From Rhinopithecus roxellana (lineage: Eukaryota > Chordata > Mammalia > Primates > Cercopithecidae), in NCBI RefSeq assembly GCF_007565055.1, contig NC_044557.1, positions 82,285,019-82,349,018 of the forward strand: DNA of 64,000 nucleotides, written 5' to 3'. The stretch's first letter is position 1; each line of letters opens with the position of its first letter. A program made the position numbers and the translations under genes. The notes under the pieces were generated by a model. That model made no database searches. It was given only the letters and a program-made list of their open reading frames with translations, and was not told where the DNA came from. Of this stretch, positions 34,258 through 46,117 are shown one piece after another.

Positions 34258-34640
34258 ATGCCTGGAATTCACTTATTCAACAAATATTATGTTGAACTCC
34301 AAAACTATGCCAGATACTGTTCTAGATGGTAGTTATATAGCTGAGAACAAACATGATAAAAATTCTGCCCTCAGGGAGCCTCACTTCTCATAAGGTGAGA
34401 TTGACAATACACAAAATCAATAAGAAGAATGTCAGATAGTGACATGTGCCAAGGAGAAAGAAGATACAGTGGGATAGAACAAGAAGTTCAATTTTAAATG
34501 GGATGTGATGGGGGCCCTCAATTAAAAAGAAGAAGACATTTGAGCAAAATCCTCCTGGAGAGAGGCAGTGCGTCTTTGCAGATATCTGAGATAGGTTGTT
34601 TCAGCAGAGGGTACAGGAAGGCTGAAAACCCATCCTTGTT
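34258..34640 (-). mobile_element. L2 LINE 3' end, antisense
   Basis: 'attcacttattcaacaaata', 'actatgccagatactgttct' and 'attctgccctcagggagcct' are reversed L2, continuing with 'gacatttgagcaaaatcctc'. Its orientation is opposite to the adjoining L2. Confidence 0.7.
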
Positions 34641-34804
34641 CTCCTTTTCCTGCCTGGATTCCCTTATCTAATTCATCCTCCAGGTTGGATCTCTCCTGCT
34701 ACCTGGAGCCTTGCCTAACTCCCATTGTTCATTCTCAACTAAACATCCCATCTCAATGCTCTGAGAACATCTGGCCATGTGCTTATTAAAGCATTTAAAA
34801 TATT

Positions 34805-35040
34805 GATGATGATAAAATGCAGTTAACATGTGTAATGTACTTACTGAAGGCCAGGCACTGTGCTGGTGATTCACTCGGATGACCTGCTTTCAATACTCAT
34901 GTCACTGTAAGAAGTTGTGTATTTACATTATCTCATTTTATTATCTCATCCCTGTCTCCTTTACACCAAGAAAGAAATTGACACACAGAGAAGTTAAGTA
35001 ACTTGTTTAAGATCACCAAGAATTCTAGACTGGGTTTTTG
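34805..35040 (-). mobile_element. MIR SINE
   Basis: 'gaaggccaggcactgtgctg', 'attatctcattttattatct' and 'agaagttaagtaacttgttt' are in antisense MIR order. Confidence 0.7.
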
Positions 35041-35685
35041 GATAACAGGGACAATGTAGCTCTCATATGTGTGCCCTTCACAATGGTCTGGCTCTCAAAA
35101 AGGATCGCTAGCTCAATGCTTCAAATAGACCTTAACATATTCATATAGTAAAATGGAACTTTTCGCTGTATCTTACCAAATCATGATCACATGAATTTAT
35201 ACATGTTTGATGAGTATGTTTGTGATGGTATAACTTGAAAGTTAAATTTATTTGGTGAGACTCTGGGGTCACCTCACAAAGAAAGATTGGCATCTTTTAG
35301 AGAAGCTGGTATGGAGATGCAATGCAAAGCTGTTTGGCTGCAAATTGGGAGAGATCTGCTCTATGAATTAAGACTCCATAGACTGAGGGAAACAGTAGTG
35401 GTTTCAATTATAAGCTCCAAATGGAAAGTCATTTGGACAGATGTTCAGAATCACAGATGTTGATATATCATCAAGCCGCTTCTCACATGAGCACCTCCAC
35501 ATTGCTCTCCAGGTGAGTGGCAAGTCTCTGGGTGAGTAACTCCAGGGAGTTATTTATATAATTACGGTCAAGAATTCTCCCAAGCAACTACATGTGGGCT
35601 TGCAAGTCTCTACTATTTCTGAAGTTCTGCCAGCTTATCTTACCATTTCTCAGCTCCAGAATTGTACTACCTGTCTTTCTAGCAT
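35041..35685. other. Unannotated stretch
   Basis: No element recognised. Confidence 0.3.
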
Positions 35686-35687
35686 AG

Positions 35688-35887
35688 TGTTTCCTAATGA
35701 TCTTGCCCTTTGGGGGATATTCAGCAATATCTGGAGATGTTTTTGGTTGTCACAACTGCTGGGGTCAGGTGCTACCGGCATCTAGTGGGTAGAGGCCAGG
35801 GATGCTGCTAAACATCTTACACTGTACAAGACAGTCTCCCACAACAGAGCATTATCCAGTCCAAAATGTCAACAGTGCCACAGGCCT
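35688..35887 (+). mobile_element. MER20 (hAT-Charlie) DNA transposon remnant
   Basis: Highly recognisable: 'tggagatgtttttggttgtc', 'gcatctagtgggtagaggcc', 'agggatgctgctaaacatct' and 'aatgtcaacagtgccac'. Non-autonomous. I assign MER20 by recall. Confidence 0.8.
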
Positions 35888-36049
35888 ATCTTGTTGCCTT
35901 TTATAAACCAAAGTAGCTCCCTTCTGTTCCCATCCAATGATGTGTCAAGAGTATAAGCACTGTCCTTGCTGTTGTTTATTGGGGAGAATTATTGTTGCAT
36001 TACATACATTTCCTGAGGTTGAATTAGGATGAATCATTGGAGCAAAAAT

Positions 36050-36400
36050 GATTCTCAGGTTGCTGCTTCAGCCTGGCATGCCCTTCATACCTATCCATGG
36101 GGTGAACACTAATTCCTCTTTAAACTCAGAAGCGTCACTTCCAACATGAAGACTTCTCTAACACCCCACAGGGAGAAATAATCACCTTTTCCTTTGTACC
36201 CCAAACATATCTCGTACATAATTCCAGCATAGAAACCATAACACTTCATTGTCATTATTGTTACAAGCCTGTCTCCTTTACCACATCCCCGTTAGCCCTT
36301 CACTGGAGCTAGAGATCACATCTTACTATTTTTCATTTCCCATGCCCATAGCACAGTACCTGGCCCTTAGTAGACATTTAATGCATGTATTTGAAATGAA
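36050..36400 (+). mobile_element. L2 LINE 3' end
   Basis: 'agcctggcatgcccttcata', 'gaagacttctctaacacccc', 'actggagctagagatcacat' and the tail 'gcacagtacctggcccttag' are in L2 order. Confidence 0.7.
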
Positions 36401-36914
36401 TGCATTTTCAGGGGGAAATTTGGTTCTAGAAATTGTTCTACATTCAGCTACTCTAATTTTTCCCAAAAATGTGACTTTCTTCTCCAGTTTCCAAATAGAA
36501 TAAAAGCCAAGCAAACTACATGGCCCATCCCTTTGCCCTCAGCCTCATGGCCCACATTACTAATGTTTGAGTTCAGAAGACATTTCTCCAAAGCCCCAAA
36601 ACAGCAATATGAAAGTCCTAGTGATGGTGGGAAAGGATGATAAAAATAGGCTGCTTAAAAATCAAGCACTTTTGCACAGAAAAAAAAGGAGAGGCAAACA
36701 GCCACTGGCACCTTCCTGTGAGTAACAGAAGTTTCTATTTTAAAAGAAAGGCAGTCAAATAACAAGGAACTTATCACAATGCTGCTTTCCCAGATTTTTT
36801 GGCCAAGGCAACACATCAGCCTGGATCAGGCTCTTGGCATTCCATGATGGACCCCGCTCCAATGATGATTCATAGCAGCCATGTGAGGAATGGAGACTTT
36901 CACACGAACTCGCC

Positions 36915-36917
<3 letters not shown>
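36401..36917. other. Unannotated stretch
   Basis: No element recognised immediately before the A tract at 36918. Confidence 0.3.

Positions 36918-36957
<40 letters not shown>
36918..36957 (+). repeat. Pure poly(A) tract, 40 residues
   Basis: Forty uninterrupted A residues not preceded by an Alu or L1 body. No AATAAA or ATTAAA is found within 40 bases upstream. Confidence 0.95.
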
Positions 36958-36958
<1 letters not shown>

Positions 36959-37963
36959 CCAGCTATTGCTGATATCTCCAGACATCAGCCAGTAAATGCA
37001 GCTCTGTCAAGCCTGCATGTGGCACTCAACTTTTTTCCTTGGTAAATGACAAGGTAAGTGATGAAGTGGCCAAAGGCCTGGACTCTCAGTGGTTCTCCAT
37101 CATTTTACTCTCAGGTAGCCTGGATGTTTCCTCTCTTGGTTCAATGTTCAAGTATTCCAAAAGTTTCACGAACACAGTGGAAAAACTGGGTTCACAAATC
37201 TAATTGTTGTCTTCTTTCTTCACTCTTAAACTTTTTTTGGTTTTGAGTTATCTATGTAGCTTTTGGATGACTTTCATGTTAGGAATTAAAAAAAAAAAAA
37301 AACCAGCTCCCCTTACATCATTTTGACTTCCAGGTATTAAATAGTTGAGATGTCTAAGTTTGTTTGTGTTTTCATTAAGTTAACGTTTCTATCACCGTCT
37401 GCTCCTGATAGGCTTCAAGAAAACAATGCTGACCATTTAAGAATAAAACAACACAGTTCATTGGAAGGAAACAGAAGGGATGAATGCTCCTCGTAGCCTA
37501 AACTGAGTTGATTATCATTCTTGGGCACAATGTTGGTTTCAAGTTTTCCTGAAGCTAAGCCAGAAAAAAGAACAGATTGCAAGTGTGTGCATGTCAACAC
37601 TGAGGAATTCGGATATTGAAAAGTGGGGAGGCAGGCCCCCACATCTCTTTCCTGAGAGAGGCTCAGGAGCAGGAGGAGCAGCCTCCTGTCCCTCCTGAGA
37701 GTGGGCGGTCCCGCCCTACACAAAGTCTGGCGAGAGGAGGAAGTCACCCTGGGACTTTCCCAGTGATAATGGCAACATGTATCTGGACTTCTGTCTAAAT
37801 GACGTGCTCAAGGGCACAGATCCAGGAGAGAAGGTCTAGAACCCAAAATGGGAGCCTCCTAGGCAGGACAAGCAGGGTGCTTTTTAAGTCTGTGATGCCT
37901 GACTTTTAAAAAGCACTCCCACCATAGAATTTCTAAAATTCAGTTGATTCTTTTAAAATAGCA
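36958..37963. other. Unannotated stretch
   Basis: No repeat family recognised. A second, short A run (about 16) is at 37287-37302. The antisense 110-codon frame at 37415-37747 shows no family signature. Confidence 0.35.
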
Positions 37964-38110
37964 AAACCAGGTTGGTCTCAAACTCCTGACCTCAAACCCC
38001 ATCTCTACTAAAAATACAAAGAGTTAGCCGGGCATGGTGATGGGCGCCATTGCACTCCAGCCTGAGTGACAAGAGTGAAACTCTGTCTTAATAAATAAAT
38101 TAATTAATTT
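37964..38110. mobile_element. Rearranged Alu: inverted 5' piece joined to an internally deleted sense piece
   Basis: Bases 37966-37994 read as antisense Alu covering about consensus positions 66-94. From 37995 the sequence turns to sense Alu at about position 105 ('accccatctctactaaaaat'), then jumps at 38048/38049 from the middle linker region to 'attgcactccagcctgagtg'. The tail is TAAA/TTAA-rich. Confidence 0.85.
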
Positions 38111-38139
38111 AATTTAACAGCAAAGCCCTAACAACCCAG

Positions 38140-38440
38140 TTGCTATTACAAGTATCTGCCACTTATGAAGCATTTTTTCAGTCAATCCTCACAAAAACAC
38201 AGTAAGAGTAAGGACACTTATTAAGAGCTTCCAGGTAGCAGGCACTGTTCCAGTGTCTTTATGTACTTACATACTTTAATACATTAAATTATCTCAAAAA
38301 CTTCATGGAGTATGTACCATGATCCCAGTCTTGTTGGTGAGGAAGTTGAGGCACAGAGTTATTTAATAGTGTCACCATCACAAGAGTCCTGACTGTGGGA
38401 GGTCCAGTATAAACGTAGAGTTCTACCTCCTAGATCATGC
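38140..38440 (-). mobile_element. MIR SINE
   Basis: 'gcaggcactgttccagtgtc', 'aaattatctcaaaaacttca' and 'gaggaagttgaggcacagag' follow antisense MIR order. Longer than one MIR, so two fragments may adjoin. Confidence 0.65.
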
Positions 38441-38441
38441 C

Positions 38442-38475
38442 TTTATTTATTTTTAAATAATAGCTTTATTATTTT
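38442..38475 (-). mobile_element. L1M 3' tail, left of an AluS
   Basis: The T/A-rich end of an antisense L1M that continues after the Alu, sharing the 15-base flank described for the Alu. Confidence 0.45.
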
Positions 38476-38789
38476 TTATTTATTTATTTATTTTTGAGAT
38501 GGGGTCTTGTCCTATCACCAGGCTGGAGTGCAGTGGCGCCATCTCAGCTCACTGCAACCTTGGCCTCCCGGGTTCAAACAATTCCCCTACCTCAGCCTCC
38601 TGAGCAGCTGGGACTATAGGTGTGCCCCACCAGGCCCAGCTACTTTTTTGTATTTTAGTAAAGATAGGGTTTCACCATGTTGGCCAGGATGGTCTTGATC
38701 TCCTGACCTTGTGATCCGCCCACCTCGGCCTCTCAAAGTTCTGGGATTACAGGCGTGAGCCACCACACCCTGCCAACAACAGCTTTATT
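38456..38789 (-). mobile_element. AluS SINE inserted in L1M, with target duplication
   Basis: Antisense Alu body to 38774, with its tail turned into (TTTA)n at about 38475-38495. The flanks AATAATAGCTTTATT (38456-38470) and AACAACAGCTTTATT (38775-38789) are a 15-bp duplication with two differences. Confidence 0.92.
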
Positions 38790-39150
38790 GAGATATAATT
38801 CATATTTGCTATAATTTATTCTTAAAGCATACAATCCAATGATCTTTTAGTATATTCAGAGTTGCGCAGCCATCACCACAAAGAATTTTAGAGCATTTTC
38901 ATCACCCAAAAAGAAACCCTCTACACATTACCAGTAACTCCCATACTCCTTCATTAGACCTTGGCAACCACTAATCTACTTTCTGTCTCTGTAGATTTGC
39001 CTCTTCTGGACATTTTCTCTAAACGGGGTCATATAATATGTGGTCTTTTATGACTGGCTTCTTTCACTTAACATAATGTTTTCAAGGTTCACCCGTGTTG
39101 TAACATGTTTTAGTACTTCATTACTTTTTATTGCCAGATAGGTCACAGGC
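38780..39150 (-). mobile_element. L1M (L1MB/L1MC-like) 3' end, antisense
   Basis: 'attgagatataattcatatt', 'gcagccatcaccacaaagaa', 'ggcaaccactaatctacttt' and 'ctggcttctttcacttaaca' form a clear reversed L1M 3' UTR and ORF2 end. Confidence 0.8.
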
Positions 39151-39164
39151 TTAACTGCTACACT

Positions 39165-39300
39165 GTGCTTCTCTCTGAGGCTGGTATCATTATTCTCATT
39201 TTACACATGAGAAAACTGAGGCTCCAAGAAATAAAATAAATGACCTAAAGTCACACATATAGCCAAAGGTGGATCTGGCATCTGCTGACCCCAAAGTCAT
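39165..39300 (-). mobile_element. MIR SINE
   Basis: 'ttattctcattttacacatg' and 'agaaaactgaggctccaaga' are the antisense MIR core, well preserved. Confidence 0.75.
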
Positions 39301-39459
39301 GCCTCAAAACCCTGCCCTATTGCCTCCACAGCATGTCCTTCCTTAGAGAAGTTACCTGTGCAAGGGGAATTTAGTCTCACATGTCCTGGTAACTTTCTCT
39401 TTACTTCCACAAAAGGTGATAAAGAAATGATTGAGAAAATGAACTTCAGAATTAAGCTC

Positions 39460-39640
39460 AGGACCAAGCTGCGTGGCTTCAGACAAATCATTTAACCTTT
39501 CTACACCTCGATTTCCTCATTTATAAAAGAAGAATAAAGACATCCACATCTTAGAGTTCGAAACACTGATTGTAAATAGTGTGGTCCAGTGCCAGGCATA
39601 TGGTAAGGGCTCAGTAAATCCTAATTTAATCAATTAGAAC
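39460..39640 (+). mobile_element. MIR SINE
   Basis: 'acctcgatttcctcatttat', 'ccagtgccaggcatatggta' and 'gggctcagtaaat' in sense MIR order. Confidence 0.75.
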
Positions 39641-40834
39641 ACTGTTCTGGGGCAGGCGGTAGGCATTGAGGCAAGTCTAGGACAAAGAAGGAGGTTCAGC
39701 TGCAGGAAAGAGGAGGAAAAGAGAGAGCGATAAAAGTATGTTGTATGAGAATGTTGTGGTTGTTTTCATGCCTGTGTCTCTAACAGAAATCAGCAACATG
39801 GAACATTTGCAAGTACTTGATCCACACCAAGACATCTGGAGAGGGCCCCAAGGGAGAGCTGCTCCATTCTGCCCTCCCTTCAGGCCAGCTGGGGGTGCCT
39901 CACTTGTTTCCACCCCTAAACAATTTGATGCCAAAGAATTCAAAAACTTTGAGTTGGGGGTGGAGATTTCAGTTTTCATTCTCTGGGAAGCCAAAATAGT
40001 CTAAAACAGTACCCTCAACACAAGCATGCCAATTACATATTCAACCACATTTATTTCTGCATTCCACTTCATGCAATTAGAGAAGATAAGTACTAGGTTC
40101 AAGATACACAGTAGATTTCTGAGTTTTTAAATGAAATCATTTATAATTAATTGAAAATTGTCTTTCTCAAAAGCAAAGCAAGCCTACGTTCGAGATCTTG
40201 CTAGCAGGCCCTGTTTCAATTTGGAAACTGCAGACATAAAACAAGGGATATGGAAAAGACAACAACTAAAATATGCTCTTTTTAAAACAGAAGAGAAAGA
40301 AGCAGGCTAATTAATGTTACAAGCTATGAAAGAGCAAGTTGTTTCAATCACTAAATGGATTTAATTTTTGGTTTTTTGCCTGCAAATAAAGCCTTCTATT
40401 CGCTTATTCAGGTAATGGGCACCTATTGGTAACATAGGTTTCAGAGAATTCATTCTTTGTCAACAAAATTTTTTAAAAAATAGTTGTTTATGCAGGGGGA
40501 ACAGGAGGAGGTCAGCTGATTTCAGGGCATTTTTAGATGGTTCTGTTCATGCTCAAGAAAACTGTACATTTTAGACCTAAATCATTGATCTACCCACACC
40601 TGGACTCTGCACATTAATCTAAAATGTTTATATTTTGGAAAGCCGAGGGTGAGGGAAGAAGCACATTAGCAAAGGCTGCTTGGCACCATCCTGGGCTATT
40701 TAAACTTCACATGAGCATTGATTCAAAATAATTTATAAGCATCTATTACAATAAAGACCAGAAGCTGGTGGCTGGAGAATTTTCGTTGTAGTAAACCTTA
40801 CTTTGGTGGCCACTAATAAACCATGCATGCCATT
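39641..40834. other. Unannotated stretch
   Basis: 1.2 kb with no recognised element. The open frames at 39677-39994 (antisense) and 39738-40004 (sense) overlap each other and have no recognisable domain. Confidence 0.35.
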
Positions 40835-41285
40835 ACCCATGACTGGTGTCATCCCCTCCCCAACAGCCCATCCAACAGATCTGGGCTTGCCCGTGGGACT
40901 GGCTTTGGCCAATGGGACATTAGCAAATACGTTGTAGGGGCGGTTTGTCTTCTTGGAAAGCTTGTTTTAGGAACAAACACTCTTAAAACCTAGATTCCAT
41001 GCCATGAGAAGCCCAAATTAACCATAAGAGGGAGATTTGAGGCCCTCGCTGAGAGCCTCAGCTGAGTTCTCCACCAACGGCCAACATCAACTTGCCTGCC
41101 ATCTTAGAAGAATATCCTCCAGTGCCTGCTGAGCCTCCCCTCATGGGTCATACTAGCCAATGCCACATTGAGAGAGATGAGCTGATCCTGCTAACTCCTG
41201 TTCAAATTTCAGAATAGTGAATAGAAGAATAAATGTTGTTTTAAGCCATCATTTAGTTTTGCAGCTTTAGATAACCAAAATAGAG
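40835..41285 (+). mobile_element. Ancient MaLR/ERVL-like LTR
   Basis: 'ggactggctttggccaatgg' and 'tgccatgagaagcccaaatt' are followed by a poly(A) signal AATAAA at 41228-41233 and 'tgttgttttaagccatcatt', then 'gctttagataacc'. The layout is LTR-like; family uncertain. Confidence 0.55.
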
Positions 41286-41454
41286 GTCTGAGCATAGCTC
41301 CAAGCACAGATGTGAAGTGAATTCTGCTCTTCCAGCCCAATATGCACCTTCCTGAACCATCAAGAGGAAGAGAGCCTGCCTCTAACCTGCACTGAGAGTT
41401 TGAGAAGGCTGGCTCATGCCCTGATATTCGTAACAATATTCTCTTTAAATATCA

Positions 41455-41692
41455 ACAGCAAAAGCATCATTTATTCTGCTCTTTGTAAGTGCCAGAGACT
41501 GCCAAGAGTTATCGATGTATACATATGTAGCAAATCATTTTGTCCATATAAAGCCTGTGAGAAAAGAAACATCTCTATATGAAGGATAAGGAAACTGAGA
41601 CAACGAAGGTGAATAATTTGCCCAAGAGGTTCCAGGTGATGTTCCAGGAATAAAATTAAGATTCTAACCAGTCCTTTACTGCTAAAGCCAGC
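41455..41692 (-). mobile_element. MIR SINE
   Basis: 'aggataaggaaactgagaca' and 'tgaataatttgcccaagagg' mark an antisense MIR; flanks are diverged. Confidence 0.65.
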
Positions 41693-42158
41693 TTTCGCCC
41701 AGGATATGCCTCCTTTACACTAGGAAGGCATTGCTGACCCACTTCCATAGCCTGAGTCTCGCATTCTGTTATCAGCAGAGGGGTAACTACTAAGGGGGTT
41801 CTACTAATCTTACAACACTCTCTAGCCATTATCTTCCCAAGCATACTTTTTGAAGTAGTTGCCAAACATCAGGCAAATTTTCCCTTCTGGTGGGGGGTGG
41901 GGAGGGGAAGGAACCCATTTTCTGCAACTTCCCACTCCTCATAGGAGTTCTCATCCCTGGTTCATCTCCAGCCACCAGTCACCCACCTCAGCTTCATTGA
42001 AGAGCTTGAATCACCAATAGGGAAACATCCACCCCTGGCCTGACCTGTCACAGCCGCACTCCTTGATGTTCTTTCGGGAAATATGCTCACAGGGGACAGG
42101 GCCAGGAAAAGAAAGTGTTGTTGCTGGTTGAAGGCTGGACCCCAGATGTTTGTACATG
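41693..42158. other. Unannotated stretch with a short G-rich run
   Basis: No repeat recognised. A G-rich run sits at 41889-41911. It has only three clean G4-length runs, so a three-tetrad quadruplex is not clearly predicted. Confidence 0.4.
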
Positions 42159-42159
42159 C

Positions 42160-42293
42160 CAGTATTGTATAATCGTAACTTTAATTTGTACCAGGAAACC
42201 AAAAAAAAAATTGTGTGACTTGCTTTATTGCAACATTTGCTTTATTGTGGCTGTCTGGAACCAAACCTGCAATATCTCTGAGGTATGCCTGTA
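42160..42293. mobile_element. Tigger1-like DNA transposon end
   Basis: 'ttgtgtgacttgctttattg' then 'gtctggaaccaaacctgcaa' and 'tatctctgaggtatgcctg' match the terminal sequence of a Tigger1-family element, ending beside TA at 42292-42293. Only one end is evident. Confidence 0.7.
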
Positions 42294-42429
42294 TATTTCA
42301 AATGTTAATAATAATAATTACAAAGAGACATAAGAGGGAAAGATGGGAAGAGGAGGAGAATGAAGATGGGTTTATGGGTGAGAAAGACAGGAGTTCTACG
42401 GTTGCGATCTACTGTTAAAACTCCTTAAC

Positions 42430-42605
42430 AATACAGCATGCCTCCCATTAATAGTAATTATTCATTTTTAAGTCTATTTGCCTTGCTAAATAGTGAGTTC
42501 ATTGACAACAGGGATCCTGTCTTAGGTAAATTTGTAATTGCATCATACACAGCACTGACATATACATTTTTAGAATGATGGAGACTTAATGAATAATTTC
42601 CTTGA
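42430..42605 (+). mobile_element. L2 LINE 3' end
   Basis: 'atagtgagttcattgacaac' and 'agggatcctgtcttaggtaa' match the L2 3' terminus. Confidence 0.6.
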
Positions 42606-45454
42606 TTTCTATGGTTTTCCTAGTTGCTGGCACCTTGGCCCTGTGTCCCAACTACTTGTTCCACCGTTTCAGCTTCTGTGGGCCATAAATCATGATATGA
42701 CAGGAAGACATTGAGAAAATTGTATTTGGCCAAGATGCAGAATCCCAAAGTCTTGAATTATGCCCTCCCACAGACTCCCTTTTCAAGGACCCAAGAAGAT
42801 ATACCCAGAGAAGAACAGTAAAAAACATACAGTCATTGCATGAGAATTTAGCTCCAGTGAACAGAGCTGGATGATGTGAAGGCTCTGCCCAGCCTAAAAG
42901 CAGACCTAAGCAGGCCTTGCTTCTTTTCCCTCTGAATTCATAGTCACAACAAGGGAGAATGAGTCCATGGAGAATCTCACCAAGGTCAAGCAAGCCAGAG
43001 AGCACTTGCCCTTTTTAGCTGGTCTAGTGGGCAACTTCAGGGCATCCCTAAAGCAGAGTAACTATCAAGCAGGTGCAGCATGGAGCCTATTTCTGCACCT
43101 GTCATGAGGAAGAAAGAGAGAAGGAGAAAGAACGCTCCATCAACCCCACCTCCTAGATTTACTCCAGAGAAACTGCTGCCACTTGGGACCCAGGGTTGAT
43201 GTCCCTTACTGATTAGCAAAGATGTTCAAGCTTCTAGCATTACGGCACAGTGAATGGCCTTGACCTTAATCCATTATCAACATTTATCCTTGAGGATACA
43301 ATTTGGAGATGGGTGTAGAAGAGGAGCTTCCCTCAGAGGCCAGGATAGCTCTGAAGACATGATTTGTTTTTCATCGGATTTGCTACCTTACTTTGAGCTG
43401 TGGTACTTTTACCTTACTGTTTCTTGTTTTTCTACCACATCTTTGCATCTTTATTCCTGTCTCTCTTGACCTTGAACTCAATGTACATGCCTTATCTCTC
43501 ATGAGTTCTGTGTGTTCGGTCCTGGGAAAAGAGAACAGGAATTTTCTTCCAGTGAATTCTGGAATCTTCATTTGTCACCTTTCTCCTCATGTTTTCCTTC
43601 CTGGAAGCTGCACGTACATACACACACAACATGCATGCATCCCTTTGCTTCCTGTGGATAAATAAGATTTTGTATCTCAGAGCATGATGCTCTCTTAGGC
43701 TCTACCTTTTTGTGATATTTTTGAAATCAATTAAAAATACCCTTGATATCCCTTGAAAGTTTTGTAAGATTTAACTTAACCCTTAGGGGAAAAGTCAGAG
43801 GGCCTCTCTTTACACCTCATATCCCTCACCCTTTCAATCCCTTGGGTAAGGGGAGACATCTAAAAGGTTGAGATGCAGTCTTTACTGTGAGAACCTCCCT
43901 CTGAAACTGCTTCAACTGCTGACAGCTCACAAGACAGAGCATGAGTTAATGTCTAATATTAAACAAAGTCAAAAATCAAATACATCAATCACCTAACTAA
44001 AAGCACATTTCAAAGGAGGACATAGCCAACTGGATGGCAATCCTGAGCAACACTTGCCTTGGCAGGTGTCTGATGAAGACACTGCTCTGTCTTGCTTCCA
44101 AAGTCCTTCTAAGCAGGCAGCTTGGCGGGCCAATCTTGGATGGAGAGAGATGCCTCCAGTTTTAGGAGCCAGAGCTGAGGAAGGAGAAAGTAGACCACCT
44201 GCAGGCAATACAACACTACCTACTTCCCTAATGCCTCACTCACATTAGCACACTGATCTCACCTGTGACCTTCACTGAGCTAGCTCAAGATCCCCAGGCT
44301 GCAGTGAGAAAACAAATTTCCATTGTCTACTGATGCCCATTGGGTGACCTTTGCTTTTGAATTCTTGAAATCTAGATTCCCTCTCAGTGTCTTCTAGGTT
44401 ACCAGTACACTTATCCCCTCCAAATCAGGGCATAGTTGCAACTAAGCAATTAAGAGAAGACTGGAGACCAGTGGGATTGGAAGGCAATGGTGTCGCTGGA
44501 GTTTCTAGGCTTTTATCCATCCAGACCTCTCCAGTGTCTTGTCGTGCGTTGATTCTCTCATCAGATCTTTTTGGGAATGCCCTCATCCTGGGTTGCCAAG
44601 GAGCACCTGAAGCAGAGGATAAGTGAGTGCCTTTCTCAAGGCACAGGGAAAGACATTGGTGGTCTTCATTTGCTCCATCAACCCCACCTCCCAGATTTAT
44701 GTTTGAACTGTTGATCGTGGTGCTCACATGGAGGAACAGGACACTGGAGTGTGAAATGACAAAATACACCTCTTTCCTAAAGCAAAGCAATCTACCTTGA
44801 TCACAAAGCTTGTCATGGCACTAAAACACATCAGTATAAACAAGGGCAGAGATGAGAACCATAATGAAGAGTTTGAGAAACTGTAAAGTAGTCCTGAAAG
44901 GAAGTGGTACCTCTTGAGAATAGTCCTATAAAGTATATACCTGTCACTAAAAGATGCCCAAGTCACTGGCCTTAAGTCAATTACCATGTGTAGATCTGCT
45001 ATAACCAGAGAAGGTCACAGATATTCGATTCTGTAAAAAGCAGCTTTTAAAAATAAAATTCAATTCTTGGCATGTGTTGCAATACTTTCCCTGTTCCAAA
45101 CATAATACTGAAGCCACCCACAGGACCGCTGTCTTAGCCAAATACAGTAAAGAAACAAGACTTCTCAGGAAAGGCCCACACGAATAGTATCCAAGGGCCA
45201 GGGTCAGGTAACAACGCAAACAGGCTGCAAAGTCTCCTCTTCTAGCACCACTGGACATACTGTAGCTGAGTAAGCCAAGGATGCTCTGTCCAGCTTTCTC
45301 AAAGTGCTGCTCATGAAGACAATTCCACAGACTACAGTACTCAGAACTTCAGACTGTGGGGAAGGCCCTGCCCAGTTTTTGCCTGTGAACTCAATTTCTA
45401 TAAAACAGAGTTATGGCAACTGAGAACAACACCTCTCATACAGTCTCCATGTAA

Positions 45455-45456
<2 letters not shown>
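42606..45456. other. Long stretch without a recognised repeat or gene
   Basis: About 2.85 kb. A 28-base string starting GCTCCATCAACCCCACCTCC occurs twice (43134-43161 and 44672-44699, one mismatch) with unrelated flanks. Open frames such as 42652-43005 and 44425-44790 on the minus strand have no known domain. No splice-bounded conserved exon is apparent. Confidence 0.4.

Positions 45457-45505
<49 letters not shown>
45457..45505 (+). repeat. (TG)n microsatellite at an Alu tail
   Basis: About 24 TG units directly next to the tail end of the antisense Alu at 45508; probably grew from the A-rich tail. Confidence 0.97.
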
Positions 45506-45507
<2 letters not shown>

Positions 45508-45806
45508 AGACTGGGTCTCACTCTGTTATCCAGGCTGGAGTTCAGTGGCATGATCATGGCTCCCTGCAGCCTCAACCTCCCAGGACCAAGCAATCCTTCT
45601 ACCTCATTCTCTCAAGTAGCTAGGACCACAGGCATGCACCACCATCCCCAGTGAACTTTTTTATTTTTTGTAGGGAAGAGTTCTCTCTGTGTTGTCCAGG
45701 GAAGAGTTCTCCCCCAGGCTTATCTCAAACTCTTAGGCATAAATGATCATCCCACCTCAGCCTCCCAAAATGCTTGGATTACAGGCGTGAGCCACAACGC
45801 CCAGCC
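45508..45806 (-). mobile_element. AluJ-type SINE with an internal short duplication
   Basis: Antisense old Alu ('ctccctgcagcctcaacctc' is the J-type form). The linker region holds a repeated AGGGAAGAGTTCTC at about 45673 and 45699, not present in normal Alu. Confidence 0.9.
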
Positions 45807-46117
45807 CTGTAATTCTTATTGTCATAGCTAGATCATTATTTGCAGGAAGGCAGAGACTATCCAGCTCTAGAAGCAACTTTAAGCCATTAGGACTGACTGC
45901 TTCCCTCCAAACTTACTACACACTTGGGTTAAAAAAAACAGGACCATATTTCAATGTTTTGCATTATTCATGCCATAGTCCTGAACTATTCACTCTAATT
46001 CATCTCATTTCTTACTTCCTGCACTATTTTTCCTGGCTTTTTACCTTCTAGTCTGTCTTCTGACAGATGATCTCTCCTTGCTTCTTGAACTGGGTCCTGA
46101 ACCTGAGACGTTCTTCA

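Noticed and set aside
41889..41911. Possible G-quadruplex
   Set aside because: Only three separable G runs of three or more; a fourth would have to be a GG pair.
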